Notes: generated by a model not told the origin, from the sequence alone. Shown: positions 41,803-56,014, numbered from the stretch's first letter. The stretch: DNA of 64,000 nt from Pseudomonas sp. S30 (GCF_016518545.1 NZ_JACVTO010000004.1:1-64000); one strand, 5' to 3'. Translations and numbers: made by a program.

Positions 41803-43089
41803 CTACAGGCGTTTTTCGAGGATGGCCATGAACCGATCCAACTGGCGCTCGTCGTTGAGCAGCCCCGGCGCGGTGCGCACCACCGGGCCGACGTCGCGGT
41901 CCACGGCGTCGGCCACCACGCGGTTGGCCATGAGGTAGGCGGCGACCTGGTCGCAGTCCTGGCCGGCGACCCGGAAGAAGCTGAAACCTGACGACAGCGT
42001 CGGACTCTGCGGGGTGACCAGCTCGATGCCCGGCGTTGCCAGCAGGCGCTGCTTGAGGTCGCTGTTGAGCTGGTGAATGCGCGTCTGCACATCGGCCTTG
42101 CCCAGTTGCAGGTGCAGGTTGAACGCCTCGTCCAACGCCCAGCGGTGTTCGAAGGCGTGATAGCCACCCGGAGTCAGGGTGGTGGCGAAGTCGTTGTCCT
42201 GGGAAAAAGTCGGAATCATCGGCGTGAGGTCGCGCAGTTGCTCGGAGGCCGCGCAGACGATCCCGGTGCCGCGCGGACCGAACAGCCATTTGTGCGTGCC
42301 GGCGATGAAGTAGTCGCAGTGCATGGCCGGGAAGTCCAGGTTCTCCACGCCGAAGCCGTGAACGCCATCGACCACATACAGGATGCGGTCCTTGTCGTCC
42401 CGGTTGCGGTTGCGCTCGGCCACCAGCTGGCCGATCTCGCCGATCGGCAGCTTGACGCCACTGCCCGATTGCACCCAGGTCACGCCCAGTACCCGCGTGT
42501 TGTCACGGATCCCGGCGGCCAGGTTGCCGAGGACCTCGTCGGTGGACACGCTGGCCGGCTGCTCGAACAGACTGATCTGGCGCACCTGGGTGCCTTCGCG
42601 CTGACTGCGAAAGGCCAGCACGTGCTTGGTGGCGTAGTGCTCGTGCGGGCTGATGAGGATCTCCTGGTCCGGGCGCACGTGCAGGCCGCCGAAAATCAGG
42701 GTCAGGCCTTCGGTGGTGCTGCCGGTCAGGGCGATCTGGCCCGGGCGCGCCTTCAGGTAGCGACCGGCCGCCTCGCGCACCCGTGCCTCGTGCTGCCACA
42801 CCTCTTCACGGTCCCAGTCCATCGCCAGCCCCGGGTTGCGGTCCAGATGCGCGCGGTAGCGCGCGATGGCCTCGTTCACCGGGCGTGGGTGGGAGGTGAT
42901 CAGGAAGTTGGACAGGTGCAGGTAGTCGGGGTCCTGGTCGAACAGCTGGCGCAGGCGCTGCCACTTGTCCTCGCCGCTCGCAGCCGGCGGCGCAGGTGCG
43001 GCCAGGGCGCTGGCTTGCAAGGTGCTGCCCAGGGGCAGGGCAGCGGCCAGCACCCCTGCCTGCTTGAGAAAGGTTCTGCGGTCGTTCAT
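41803..43089 (-). CDS. pvdN: Pyoverdine maturation PLP enzyme PvdN, Tat-exported
   Basis: A 428-residue aminotransferase class V-type protein with a twin-arginine signal (DRRTFLKQAGVLAAALPLG, residues 3-21). The PLP lysine is Lys267 in AGTHKWLFG, and Asp241 in VVDGVHG should bind the pyridine nitrogen. In P. aeruginosa and P. fluorescens PvdN is folded in the cytoplasm, exported by Tat, and changes the glutamate side chain of pyoverdine to succinamide. Length equals known PvdN. First gene of pvdN-pvdO. A perfect PvdS-type promoter lies 180 bases upstream, so iron-starvation control is expected. Confidence 0.9.
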   Translation of the reverse strand: MNDRRTFLKQAGVLAAALPLGSTLQASALAAPAPPAASGEDKWQRLRQLFDQDPDYLHLSNFLITSHPRPVNEAIARYRAHLDRNPGLAMDWDREEVWQHEARVREAAGRYLKARPGQIALTGSTTEGLTLIFGGLHVRPDQEILISPHEHYATKHVLAFRSQREGTQVRQISLFEQPASVSTDEVLGNLAAGIRDNTRVLGVTWVQSGSGVKLPIGEIGQLVAERNRNRDDKDRILYVVDGVHGFGVENLDFPAMHCDYFIAGTHKWLFGPRGTGIVCAASEQLRDLTPMIPTFSQDNDFATTLTPGGYHAFEHRWALDEAFNLHLQLGKADVQTRIHQLNSDLKQRLLATPGIELVTPQSPTLSSGFSFFRVAGQDCDQVAAYLMANRVVADAVDRDVGPVVRTAPGLLNDERQLDRFMAILEKRL

Positions 43090-43497
43090 GGCTGGGCTTC
43101 GCTGGGTGGCACGCAGGCGCGCCGGGGTGGAATCGTGTACGGGTCAGGGGCTTGCGGGCACGTGCGAACCTGCGCGGACGGCAGGTCCAGGGGGCAACGG
43201 GGTGGTGTCATGGCCTTCTCGCGGCTCGCCATCAAGGGTGCAGGTGGGGCACCTGCTGTAGGGGATGGACGAGGCTGTGCGGGAGGAATTTAGGGAAAAG
43301 CGGTCGGCTGGTGTCTGGGTACCACCTTTGGCCAGCTTGTGCTGGCCATTGCGGGCGAAACGAGCCGGAGAACCGCCGCGCCTGCCCTGGCGTTCGGTTC
43401 AAACCCTGCGCGGCGCCTGGCGCGCGGGGTTGATTCCGGATGAGCGTACCCGGCCCCGAGGTTCACGAGCCGGCGCCAGGCTGGCAGCCTGTTGCCG
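43090..43497. other. Intergenic region between metH and pvdN
   Basis: About 400 bases without a credible gene. It contains the PvdS-type promoter for pvdN (43269-43292) and a small palindrome (caggctg/cagcctg, 43477-43491) directly after the metH stop that might act in termination but has no T tract. Short open frames here lack ribosome binding sites. Confidence 0.6.
43269..43292 (-). promoter_or_regulatory. PvdS-dependent promoter (iron-starvation box) for pvdN-pvdO
   Basis: Read on the minus strand: TAAAT (43292-43288), exactly 16 bases, then CGT (43271-43269). This equals the published consensus TAAAT-N16-CGT recognised by the extracytoplasmic sigma factor PvdS. It is the right strand and lies 180 bases before the pvdN start, in front of genes known to be in the PvdS regulon. 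Confidence 0.75.
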
Positions 43498-47205
<3,708 letters not shown>

Positions 47206-47357
47206 GAGAACTAACCTGGTCGGACGATGATGGGAAGTGCGGAATGATAACAAAGCTGCACGAATTTTAGACGCATCGCCAATTTGCATGAATTTCATTC
47301 ATGTTGGCGCGGCCCAGCGCAGAACCAACGGATACGCAGACCATCGTGACAGCCTTC

Positions 47358-49679
47358 ATGAACCAGAACGCAGCCTCCAGGCTGCCCAGCTTCATCGCCG
47401 CCGCCTTCGCCTTGCTGATCGGCGGCGCCGCCTGTGCGCAGACACCGACCTCGAGCCCTAGCATTTCCTACACTCGGGATATCCAGCCAATCCTCACCCA
47501 GAAGTGCGTGGCCTGCCACGCCTGCAACGACGCTGCCTGCCAGCTCAACCTCGGCAGTGGCGAAGGTGCCCAGCGCGGTGCATCGAAAGTGCCGGTGTAC
47601 CAGGGTGAGCGCAGCGAAGCGGTGCCGACCACGCGCATCTTCTACGATGCCCAGGGCGAGGCGGCGTGGCGCAAGAAAGGGTTCTATTCGGTGCTCGATG
47701 CCCAGGGCAGCCAGGCCGCGCTGATGGCGCGCATGCTCGAACTGGGCCACAAGACGCCCTTGGTGCCCAACGCCAAGCTGCCGGACGAGATCGTCCTGGG
47801 GCTCGATCGCAACAACATGTGCCCCTTGCCCCATGAGTTCGATGCCTATGCCGGCGCTCATCCCAAGGAGGGCATGCCCCTGGCGGTCACCGGCCTGACC
47901 GACCAGGAACACCAGACCCTGCAACGCTGGCTGGCCGCCGGTGCGCCGGTGGAGTCGCAGCCGATCCAGCCCAATGCCCGCGAGGCCCGGCAGATCGCCG
48001 ACTGGGAAGCGCTGCTCAACCGCCCCGGCGCGAGCGAAGCCCTGGTCGGGCGCTGGCTCTACGAGCACCTGTTCCTGGCTCATGTGCATTTCGAGGGCGG
48101 CGAGCCCGGCCACTTCTTCCAGTGGGTGCGCTCGCGCACGCCCAGCGGCCAGCCAGTGGACCTGATCGCCAGCCGGCGCCCCAACGATCCCCCCGGCAGC
48201 GACTTCTACTACCGCCTCATGCCCGTGCAGGGCGTGATCGTGCACAAGACCCACATCACCTATGCAATGGGCCCGCAGAAGCTGGCACGGGTCAAGCAGC
48301 TGTTCTACAGCGGCAACTGGCACACCGACGCCTTGCCGGGCTACGGCCCGCAGCGCCGCGCCAATCCCTTCGAAACCTTCGAGGCGATTCCGGCCCAGGC
48401 GCGCTACCAGTTCATGCTCGACAATGCCGAGTACTTCGTGCGCACCTTCATCCGCGGACCGGTGTGTCGTGGCCAGATCGCCACCGACGTGATCCGCGAC
48501 AACTTCTGGGCGCTGTTCCAGGATCCCGCCCATGACCTCTACGTCACCGACGCCGTGTACCGTGGCCAGGCCACGCCCTTGCTGGCCATGCCCGGACAGA
48601 TCGACGACGTCGGCAGCGTGCTGAGCCTGTGGCGCGCCTACCGCGACAAGCGCAACGATTACGAGACCTTGCGCCGCGAGGCCTACGCCCAGGTGCCGCC
48701 ACCGAACTGGTCGACCCTGTGGACCGGCAATGACAATGCCTTGCTGAGCATTTTCCGTCATTTCGACAGCGCGTCGGTGAGCAAGGGCCTGATCGGCGAC
48801 GTGCCCCTGACCATGTGGCTGTTCGATTACCCCCTGCTGGAGCGCACCTATTACCAACTGGCGGTGAATTTCGACGTCTTCGGCAACCTGTCCCACCAGT
48901 TGCAGACCCGCCTGTACTTCGACCTGATCCGCAACGGCGCCGAGGTCAACTTCCTGCGCCTGATGCCGGCCAGCAAACGGGGCGCGATTCTCGACGACTG
49001 GTACCAGAACAGCGGCAAGGTCAAGATGTGGCTGGACTACACCGACATCGATACCGACACGCCCAGCGGCCTGCAACTGAGCGAGCACCATGCCGAGCGC
49101 GATTTCGGCCTCAAGCTGCTGCAACGCAGCGCCAGCCTCAACGTCGCCCCCGATCCGATCAACCGCTGCACCGGCGCCTACTGCTCGCGGCCGCAGATGA
49201 ACGAGGAGTTCCGCAACGTCGAGCAGTCCCTGAGCCGCCTGGTCTCGCGTCCGGCCGCCGGGCTGAAGGTGATCGGCCAGTTGCCCGAGGCGACTATGCT
49301 GCGCATCGTCGGGCAGGACGGGCAGCGCCAGGTGTACAGCCTGCTGCGCAACCGGGCCCACAGCAACGTCGCCTTCCTGCTTGGCGAGGCGTACCGTTAC
49401 CAGCCCGGGCTGGACACCCTTACCCTGTACCCCGGGGTGCTCAGCAGCTACCCGAACTTCATGTTCAACATCCCCGCCAACGAGGTCACCGAGTTCGTCG
49501 AGGACCTGGAGGCGGCACGTGACGACACCGGCAAGTTCGATGCCATCGTCCAGCGCTGGGGCGTGCGCCGCAGTCATCCGCAGTTCTGGGAGTACTTCCA
49601 TGACCTGAGTAAATTCATCGAGGAAACCGATCCGGTGGAGACGGGGGTGCTGGACATGAATCGCTACGAGAATCTATGA
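47358..49679 (+). CDS. cti: Periplasmic cis/trans fatty acid isomerase
   Basis: A 773-residue protein with a Sec signal peptide (about 1-27) and a cytochrome c-type heme motif Cys50-Val-Ala-Cys53-His54 just after it. This is the mark of Cti, the periplasmic heme enzyme that turns cis-unsaturated membrane acyl chains into trans without breaking the ester, a fast solvent and heat stress response in P. putida and related species. Length fits. Neighbouring metH on the opposite strand is also the arrangement I recall for P. putida. The ATG at 47358 leads directly into the signal peptide, but no strong ribosome site decides between it and earlier codons. Confidence 0.93.
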   Translation: MNQNAASRLPSFIAAAFALLIGGAACAQTPTSSPSISYTRDIQPILTQKCVACHACNDAACQLNLGSGEGAQRGASKVPVYQGERSEAVPTTRIFYDAQGEAAWRKKGFYSVLDAQGSQAALMARMLELGHKTPLVPNAKLPDEIVLGLDRNNMCPLPHEFDAYAGAHPKEGMPLAVTGLTDQEHQTLQRWLAAGAPVESQPIQPNAREARQIADWEALLNRPGASEALVGRWLYEHLFLAHVHFEGGEPGHFFQWVRSRTPSGQPVDLIASRRPNDPPGSDFYYRLMPVQGVIVHKTHITYAMGPQKLARVKQLFYSGNWHTDALPGYGPQRRANPFETFEAIPAQARYQFMLDNAEYFVRTFIRGPVCRGQIATDVIRDNFWALFQDPAHDLYVTDAVYRGQATPLLAMPGQIDDVGSVLSLWRAYRDKRNDYETLRREAYAQVPPPNWSTLWTGNDNALLSIFRHFDSASVSKGLIGDVPLTMWLFDYPLLERTYYQLAVNFDVFGNLSHQLQTRLYFDLIRNGAEVNFLRLMPASKRGAILDDWYQNSGKVKMWLDYTDIDTDTPSGLQLSEHHAERDFGLKLLQRSASLNVAPDPINRCTGAYCSRPQMNEEFRNVEQSLSRLVSRPAAGLKVIGQLPEATMLRIVGQDGQRQVYSLLRNRAHSNVAFLLGEAYRYQPGLDTLTLYPGVLSSYPNFMFNIPANEVTEFVEDLEAARDDTGKFDAIVQRWGVRRSHPQFWEYFHDLSKFIEETDPVETGVLDMNRYENL

Positions 49680-49789
49680 GCGGGACCTTTGCCGGCTGAC
49701 TGCGGTCGGACAGGTGGGTGGCCCGCAGGGGCAGGCGCCAGGCGCTTGCCCATGCGGGCCTGAATGCACCGACAACCGCAGGACAACCC

Positions 49790-50824
49790 ATGCTGTATTC
49801 GCTTCAGGCGCTGCGCGCATTCGCCGCTTGGGTGGTGGTGTGCCATCACTTCATGCAGATCTTCTTCGACTTCCATGCCACCGGCCCCATCGGCCGCCTG
49901 CTCGCCGACCGGGGCGCGGTGGGGGTGGACATCTTCTTCGTCATCAGCGGCCTGGTGATCTACCTGTCGACCCGCGACAAGGACATCGCCCCGCGCGAGT
50001 TCCTGCTCAACCGGGTGCTGCGCATCGTGCCAGCGTACTGGTTCTACACCTTGCTCATGGCCTTGATGCTGTTGTGCGTCAGCCGCTGGATGCCGCATCA
50101 GGTGTTCGACTGGCAGCACCTGCTGCTGTCCCTGCTGTTCATCCCGTCCGAGAACCCAGGCGGCTATGGGCTCTATCCCACGCTCAACGTCGGCTGGACA
50201 CTGAACTTCGAGATGTTCTTCTACCTGCTGTTCGGCCTGGCCTTCCTGGTTCGTCAGCGTCATCACCTGATCCTGGTCACGGCCGCGCTGTTGCTGGTCA
50301 GCGAAGTGCTGGGACGGCTGGGCGTGCTCAGCCGCTTCTACAACAACGACATCATCTACGAATTCGTGCTGGGTATCGGCCTGGGCGTGCTGTATCGCCG
50401 GGGGCTGATCCGCGAGGGGCTGTGGCTGCCACTGGCGGTGCTGGCCGCCGCCGGCTGCGCGCTGTACCTGCTCGATGCCTCCGAACGCCTGCTGCACTGG
50501 GGACTGCCCAGCGCGCTGGTGGTGATGGCATTCGTCTCGCTCGAACCGTATTTTCGCGGCAATCGAGTGCTCAAGACCCTCGGCGACTGTTCCTACTCGG
50601 TGTACCTGATCCATGTGCTGGTGCTGTGGGCCGGCTGGTTCGCCAGCCAGCGGCTGCAGCTGAACCCGTACCTGGTCTTCGCCGTGTGCGTGCCGGCGAT
50701 CGGCCTGTTGTCCTGGTTCAGCTATCAATGGCTGGAATGCGGCCTGTACCGACGCCTCAAGGCAAGGCTGGCCGTGGGCAACGCCCCGCAACCAGCGCCT
50801 GCGTTATCCCGAGTCAAATACTAG
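49790..50824 (+). CDS. Acyltransferase 3 family membrane protein
   Basis: A 344-residue protein with about ten membrane helices. The family signature is at the start: LQALRAFAAWVVVCHHF with the catalytic-type His pair, followed by VDIFFVISGLVIY and the RVLRIVPAYW arginine motif. Members move acyl groups (acetyl, succinyl) to polysaccharide or lipid sugars across the inner membrane. The target here is unknown, since no polysaccharide genes adjoin. AGGA six bases upstream supports the ATG at 49790. It lies 110 bases after cti, in the same direction, and before nfuA. Confidence 0.88.
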   Translation: MLYSLQALRAFAAWVVVCHHFMQIFFDFHATGPIGRLLADRGAVGVDIFFVISGLVIYLSTRDKDIAPREFLLNRVLRIVPAYWFYTLLMALMLLCVSRWMPHQVFDWQHLLLSLLFIPSENPGGYGLYPTLNVGWTLNFEMFFYLLFGLAFLVRQRHHLILVTAALLLVSEVLGRLGVLSRFYNNDIIYEFVLGIGLGVLYRRGLIREGLWLPLAVLAAAGCALYLLDASERLLHWGLPSALVVMAFVSLEPYFRGNRVLKTLGDCSYSVYLIHVLVLWAGWFASQRLQLNPYLVFAVCVPAIGLLSWFSYQWLECGLYRRLKARLAVGNAPQPAPALSRVKY

Positions 50825-50874
50825 GACTTTGTCCGATGCCGGCCTTTGGCGTACACTGCACGGCAAGTCTGTGA

Positions 50875-51468
<594 letters not shown>

Positions 51469-51539
51469 TCCATCGTCCATCCGGCTTGGACAGGACCGAC
51501 TCGGGGTCCATCGCGGCCCCGAGACGTCCAGGCGTGTGC

Positions 51540-52397
51540 TTACAGGATCGGCTTGCCGCCCGTGACGGCATAGCGCGAACCCGAGATGTAGCTGCTCTCA
51601 TCCGAGCCCAGCAGTACATAGATAGGCGACACTTCCACCGGTTGGCCCGGACGCCCCAAGGGCGTCTTCGAACCGAAGTTTCGCACTGCCTCGTCCGGCA
51701 TGGTCGCCGGAATCAGCGGCGTCCAGATCGGCCCTGGCGCTACGCTGTTCACGCGGATCCCCTGTTCACCCAGCATCTGCGCCAGGCCGGCGGTGAAGTT
51801 GGCGATGGCGCCCTTGGTGGTGGCATAGGCCAACAGGCTCGGCGACGGATCGTCAGAATTCACCGAACTGGTGTTGATGATCGAACTGCCCCGCGGCATG
51901 GACGGCAACGCCGCCTTGCAGATGCGGAAGATCGCCGTGATGTTGATGTCGAAGGTCTTGACCCATTCCTCGTCATCGATCTCGTCCAGGCTGTCGTGGG
52001 ACATCTGGAACGCGGCATTGTTGACCAGGATGTCGATCCGGCCGAACCGCTCCACGGTCTTGGCCACGATGTGCTCACAGTGCGCCTTGTGCGCAAGGTC
52101 TCCCGGCAGCAGCAGACACTCGCGGCCGGCTGCCTCGACATGGCGGGCGGTGTCCTGGGCGTCCTCATGCTCGTCCAGGTAGGCGATGGCCACGTCCGCG
52201 CCTTCGCGGGCATAGGCGATGGCCACGGCCCGGCCGATGCCGCTGTCGCCACCGGTGATCAAGGCTTTCTTGCCCGCCAGCCGGCCATGGCCGGTGTAGC
52301 TCTGCTCGCCACAATCGGGCACGGGCTGCATCTTGTCTTGCGCACCGGGCACTGTCTGCGGCTGGGAAGGGAAGGGTGGGGTCGGGTAGTCGCGCAT
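51540..52397 (-). CDS. SDR-family oxidoreductase, stress-type (YghA-like)
   Basis: A 285-residue short-chain dehydrogenase with the N-terminal proline-rich extension (YPTPPFPSQPQ) typical of the YghA/GSP39 branch. Nucleotide-binding motif TGGDSGIGRA (about 50-59), NNAA at the end of strand 4, catalytic Ser in NTSSVNS and Tyr-x-x-x-Lys in YATTK. Substrate is not known; the branch is linked to general stress and aldehyde or alcohol metabolism. AGGAG nine bases upstream fixes the ATG at 52397. It diverges from the membrane protein gene at 52573. Confidence 0.88.
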   Translation of the reverse strand: MRDYPTPPFPSQPQTVPGAQDKMQPVPDCGEQSYTGHGRLAGKKALITGGDSGIGRAVAIAYAREGADVAIAYLDEHEDAQDTARHVEAAGRECLLLPGDLAHKAHCEHIVAKTVERFGRIDILVNNAAFQMSHDSLDEIDDEEWVKTFDINITAIFRICKAALPSMPRGSSIINTSSVNSDDPSPSLLAYATTKGAIANFTAGLAQMLGEQGIRVNSVAPGPIWTPLIPATMPDEAVRNFGSKTPLGRPGQPVEVSPIYVLLGSDESSYISGSRYAVTGGKPIL

Positions 52398-52572
52398 GGT
52401 TGTCACTCCTGCAGATGGAAAGGTCCGTAAGGGTTCGAGAGACGGCCATCCCGAGCGTTGAACCGGATGCCCGATCGCCACGACGGACGGTCGATCGCCA
52501 TCGCCGGCTGAATCTTTGCCGAACGATCGGCTCTATCCCTTATCCAACAGGGCCACGATCAGGAGCGATCAC

Positions 52573-53100
52573 GTGCCGCGCATCATCACCCCGAGCACTC
52601 CCGAGCATGAGATCAGGAGCGAGTCCGAAGCACGCATGTTCGGCTCGCCCAAGGAGCGCCTGGACTTCTACCGCCGCGAAATCCAGTACGAAACCAGCAT
52701 CCTGGCCAACCGCACCGACGCCTACCTCACCGCCCAGTCGTTTCTGGTCATCGCCTTCGTCTCGGCCATGAGCAATCTGAACGAGAGCTGGGGGCAGATG
52801 TTCACCTTGCTGGTCCCCCCATTCCTGGCACTGCTGGGTGTACTCAGCTCGCTCAATGCCTGGCCGGGCATCCGCGCCGCGTTCAAGATCATCGAGCACT
52901 GGCAGCTCAAGCAGAGCCACCTGCTGCGCAGCGAGCCATTGATGGGGCTGGCCTACGACGAATCGCCGCTGTTCAGCGAAACCGAGACCTCCCAGGCCTC
53001 GCACCGAAAGTCGCTGCTGTTCTCCCTGCGCACACCGTGGATTTTCCTGGTGTTCTGGCTGACCCTGGGCGGCTACGCACTGTACATCCAGCTCGGTTGA
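52573..53100 (+). CDS. Small membrane protein of unknown function
   Basis: A 175-residue protein begun by GTG at 52573, chosen because AGGAG (52561-52565) sits seven bases upstream; an ATG at 52516 has no such site. The N-terminal part is charged (SPKERLDFYRREIQYETSIL), then come two close membrane helices (about 52-68 and 77-95) and a third at the C-terminus (about 150-172, IFLVFWLTLGGYALYI). The helix arrangement recalls RipA/SLATT-like small membrane proteins, but I cannot assign it firmly. It lies 82 bases before the ABC exporter gene in the same direction. Confidence 0.72.
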   Translation: MPRIITPSTPEHEIRSESEARMFGSPKERLDFYRREIQYETSILANRTDAYLTAQSFLVIAFVSAMSNLNESWGQMFTLLVPPFLALLGVLSSLNAWPGIRAAFKIIEHWQLKQSHLLRSEPLMGLAYDESPLFSETETSQASHRKSLLFSLRTPWIFLVFWLTLGGYALYIQLG

Positions 53101-53182
53101 CGGCCACGGTTAACAATTCACCTACAGTCTGCGTCCGCGCTGTCTGGCATCATCCTGTCTTTTCATCTGTCTGGAGACCTTC

Positions 53183-55036
53183 ATGCTGCGTGTCCTGGAG
53201 CGCTGGCTAGATCCATTCCCGCCCGATGAAGCACCGCCGCCGCCCATGGGCCTGGCGCGCTTCATCTGGGCCTGCACCCGCGGCGCGCGCGGTTACATCC
53301 TGGCCCTGGCCCTGCTCAGCGCAGCGTTCTCCATCTACGAGGCGTGGCTGTTCTCCTTTCTCGGCCAGGTGGTCGACCTGCTCGGCGACTGGCAAGTCGG
53401 CGGCGCGCTGACCGAGCAGCAGAGCCACGTGCTGTGGGGTGTGGGTGCGATCCTGGTGGCCAGTGTGTTCCTGGTGGCCGCGCGCACGATGATTCAGCAC
53501 CAGGTGCTGGCCATCAACCTGCCGCTGCGCCTGCGCTGGGATTTCCATCGGCTGATGCTGCGCCAGAGCCTGTCGTTCTTCTCCGACGAGTTCTCGGGAA
53601 GGGTTACCACCAAGGTGATGCAGACCGCGCTGGCCGTGCGCGAGGTGCTGTTCACCCTGATCGAGGTGCTGCCTGGCATCGGTGTCTATTTCGTGGCCAT
53701 CATCGCCCTGGCCGGCGGCTTCGCGCTGAAGCTGATGCTGCCGTTCCTGGGCTGGGTGGTGGTGTTCGGCCTGACCATGTGGTACTTCGTGCCGCGTCTG
53801 GGCGATGTCGGCCAGCAGCAGGCCGATGCCCGCTCGTCCATGACCGGGCGCATCTCGGACGCCTACACCAACATCACCACGGTCAAGCTGTTCTCCCATT
53901 CCAGGCGCGAGGCGCACTTCGCCCGTGCGGCGATGGAAGACTTCAAGCAGACCGGGTTCCGCCAGATGCGCCTGGTGAGCCAGTTCGAGATCGTCAACGA
54001 GGCGCTGGTGGTCGGGCTGATCATGAGCGCGGCCGGGTACTCGCTGTGGCTCTGGCATCAGGGTGAGATCGGCGTTGGCGCCGTCGCGGCGATCACCGCC
54101 ATGGCCCTGCGCATCAACGGCATGTCGCACTGGATCATGTGGCAGATGACCTCGCTGTTCGAAAGCATCGGCACGGTGCAGGACGGTATGGCCACCCTCA
54201 CCACCGGCCCCAAGGTGCAGGACGCGCCGGATGCCGCGGTGCTTGAGACCCGGGGTGGTGCGGTGAGCTTCGACCAGGTGCGCTTCAACTACAACGGCGA
54301 GCGCCAAGTGCTGGACGGCCTGAGCCTGGACATCCGCGCCGGCGAGAAAATCGGCCTGGTCGGCCGCTCCGGCGCCGGTAAATCCACACTGATCAACCTC
54401 CTGCTGCGTTTCCATGACGTGGACAGCGGGCAGATCCGCATCGATGGCCAGGACATCGCCAAGGTGACCCAGGACAGCCTGCGCAGCGCCATCGGCATGG
54501 TGACCCAGGACACCTCGCTGCTGCACCGCTCGATCCGCGACAACATCGCCTACGGCCGTCCGGACGCGACCGAGGCGCAGATCCGCCAGGCGGCCATCGA
54601 CGCCCAGGCCGACGGCTTCATCAGCCAGCTCAGTGATCGCGACGGCCACAGCGGCTACGACACCCTGGTCGGCGAACGTGGCATCAAGCTCTCCGGTGGC
54701 CAGCGCCAGCGCGTGGCGATCGCCCGGGTGATGCTCAAGAACGCCCCGATCCTGCTGCTCGACGAAGCCACCAGTGCGCTGGATTCGGAAGTGGAAGTGG
54801 CGATCCAGGAAAGCCTGGACGAAATGATGCAGGGCAAGACCGTGATCGCCATCGCCCACCGACTGTCGACCATCGCCGCGATGGACCGGTTGGTCGTGAT
54901 GGACGAGGGGCGCATCGTCGAGCAGGGCACCCACGCCGAGCTGTTGGCCCGTAACGGCACCTATGCGCGGCTGTGGCGCCATCAGAGCGGCGGCTTCCTC
55001 GGAGAGGACCAGGGCGTGATGGAGGGCGTGGAGTGA
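53183..55036 (+). CDS. ABC exporter, fused permease and ATPase
   Basis: A 617-residue half-transporter of the MsbA/ATM1 type: six membrane helices (about 35-340) then an ATPase with Walker A GRSGAGKST at 394-402, signature LSGGQRQR from 503, Walker B ILLLDEATSALD and the H-loop AHRLST. Two copies form the working pump. Substrate cannot be read from the sequence; no peptide, siderophore or lipid gene adjoins that would decide. GGAG eight bases before the ATG supports the start. The LysR gene follows after 33 bases but is probably a separate unit. Confidence 0.9.
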   Translation: MLRVLERWLDPFPPDEAPPPPMGLARFIWACTRGARGYILALALLSAAFSIYEAWLFSFLGQVVDLLGDWQVGGALTEQQSHVLWGVGAILVASVFLVAARTMIQHQVLAINLPLRLRWDFHRLMLRQSLSFFSDEFSGRVTTKVMQTALAVREVLFTLIEVLPGIGVYFVAIIALAGGFALKLMLPFLGWVVVFGLTMWYFVPRLGDVGQQQADARSSMTGRISDAYTNITTVKLFSHSRREAHFARAAMEDFKQTGFRQMRLVSQFEIVNEALVVGLIMSAAGYSLWLWHQGEIGVGAVAAITAMALRINGMSHWIMWQMTSLFESIGTVQDGMATLTTGPKVQDAPDAAVLETRGGAVSFDQVRFNYNGERQVLDGLSLDIRAGEKIGLVGRSGAGKSTLINLLLRFHDVDSGQIRIDGQDIAKVTQDSLRSAIGMVTQDTSLLHRSIRDNIAYGRPDATEAQIRQAAIDAQADGFISQLSDRDGHSGYDTLVGERGIKLSGGQRQRVAIARVMLKNAPILLLDEATSALDSEVEVAIQESLDEMMQGKTVIAIAHRLSTIAAMDRLVVMDEGRIVEQGTHAELLARNGTYARLWRHQSGGFLGEDQGVMEGVE

Positions 55037-55069
55037 GGCGCCGTCAACTCGCCCGAGGTGAAGCCTGCC

Positions 55070-56014
55070 ATGCATTCGTCTGAACGCCTCAAGGGCCTGG
55101 ACGTCTTCGTCGCGGTGGCCGAGTGCGCCAGCTTCACGGCGGCGGCCGAGCGCCTGAACCTCACGGCCTCGGCCGTGAGCAAGAGCGTGGCCCGTCTGGA
55201 AGCGCGGCTGGGGCTCAAGCTGTTCAGTCGCACCACGCGCACACTGGCGCTGACCGAGGCCGGCAGCACCTACTACCGGACCTGCACTGCGGTGCTGGGT
55301 GAATTGGAGGAAGCCGAGACGGCGCTGAGCATCGCCAGCGAAGCGCCCCAGGGCAGGGTACGCATCGACCTGCCAGCGTCGTTCGGACGCCTGCACGTGC
55401 TGCCGCTGATCCTCGACTTCGTCCAGCGCTTTCCCAAAGTGGAGCCGCACGTCTCGTTCACCGATCGCTTCGTCGATCCCGTGACCGAAGGCATCGACAT
55501 CGTCGTGCGCATCGGTGGGCCGGACGTCTGGCCAGCCAGCCTCGGCCACCGCTTTCTCGGCGCCCAGCGCATGGTGTTCTGCGCCGCACCGGCGTATCTC
55601 CAGCGCCAGGGTGAACCGCGCACGGCAGCCGAGTTGCTCGGGCATGCGTGCGTGGTCTATGGCCAGCGTGATGGCGGGGTCGGCCCCTGGTACATGAAGG
55701 GGCCTCAGCCCGGCGACATGGAACGACGCAGCCCGCAGGCGCGCATCGCCGTGGGCGATGGTGAAGGCGAGGTGGCGGCTGTGCTGGCGGGCCTGGGCAT
55801 CGCCCAGTTGCCGACCTGGCTTACCCAGCGGCACATGACGCAGGGTGCCCTGACGCAGGTGCTGCCCGACCTGGCGACCGATGGTCTACCGATCAACCTG
55901 GTGTGGCTCAAGCGTCGCGAGAACCTGCCCAAGGTGCAGGCACTGCTCGACTATCTGACGCCGCGCCTGTGTGCCCACGGCATCCGCAGCCCACAGGCCG
56001 ATGAACGCGCTTGA
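55070..56014 (+). CDS. LysR-family transcriptional regulator
   Basis: A 314-residue regulator: winged helix-turn-helix at about 5-65 (FTAAAERLNLTASAVSKSVARLE) and a C-terminal periplasmic-binding-like effector domain (about 90-300). The sequence GRVRIDLPASFGR at the domain junction places it in the large CrgA/YafC-like branch. GAGGTGA eight bases upstream of the ATG at 55070 sets the start. The convergent MFS gene begins nine bases past its stop, but their promoters are far apart, so it is uncertain whether the transporter is its target. Confidence 0.9.
   Translation: MHSSERLKGLDVFVAVAECASFTAAAERLNLTASAVSKSVARLEARLGLKLFSRTTRTLALTEAGSTYYRTCTAVLGELEEAETALSIASEAPQGRVRIDLPASFGRLHVLPLILDFVQRFPKVEPHVSFTDRFVDPVTEGIDIVVRIGGPDVWPASLGHRFLGAQRMVFCAAPAYLQRQGEPRTAAELLGHACVVYGQRDGGVGPWYMKGPQPGDMERRSPQARIAVGDGEGEVAAVLAGLGIAQLPTWLTQRHMTQGALTQVLPDLATDGLPINLVWLKRRENLPKVQALLDYLTPRLCAHGIRSPQADERA

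Noticed and set aside
47206..47357. Cobalamin or SAH riboswitch before metH
   Set aside because: The leader is short and I could not find the conserved B12-box or SAH riboswitch cores on the minus strand.
49664..50791. Antisense open frame of 375 codons over the acyltransferase gene
   Set aside because: The plus-strand protein has clear acyltransferase 3 motifs and a ribosome binding site; the antisense product is Gln/His/Glu-rich shadow sequence.
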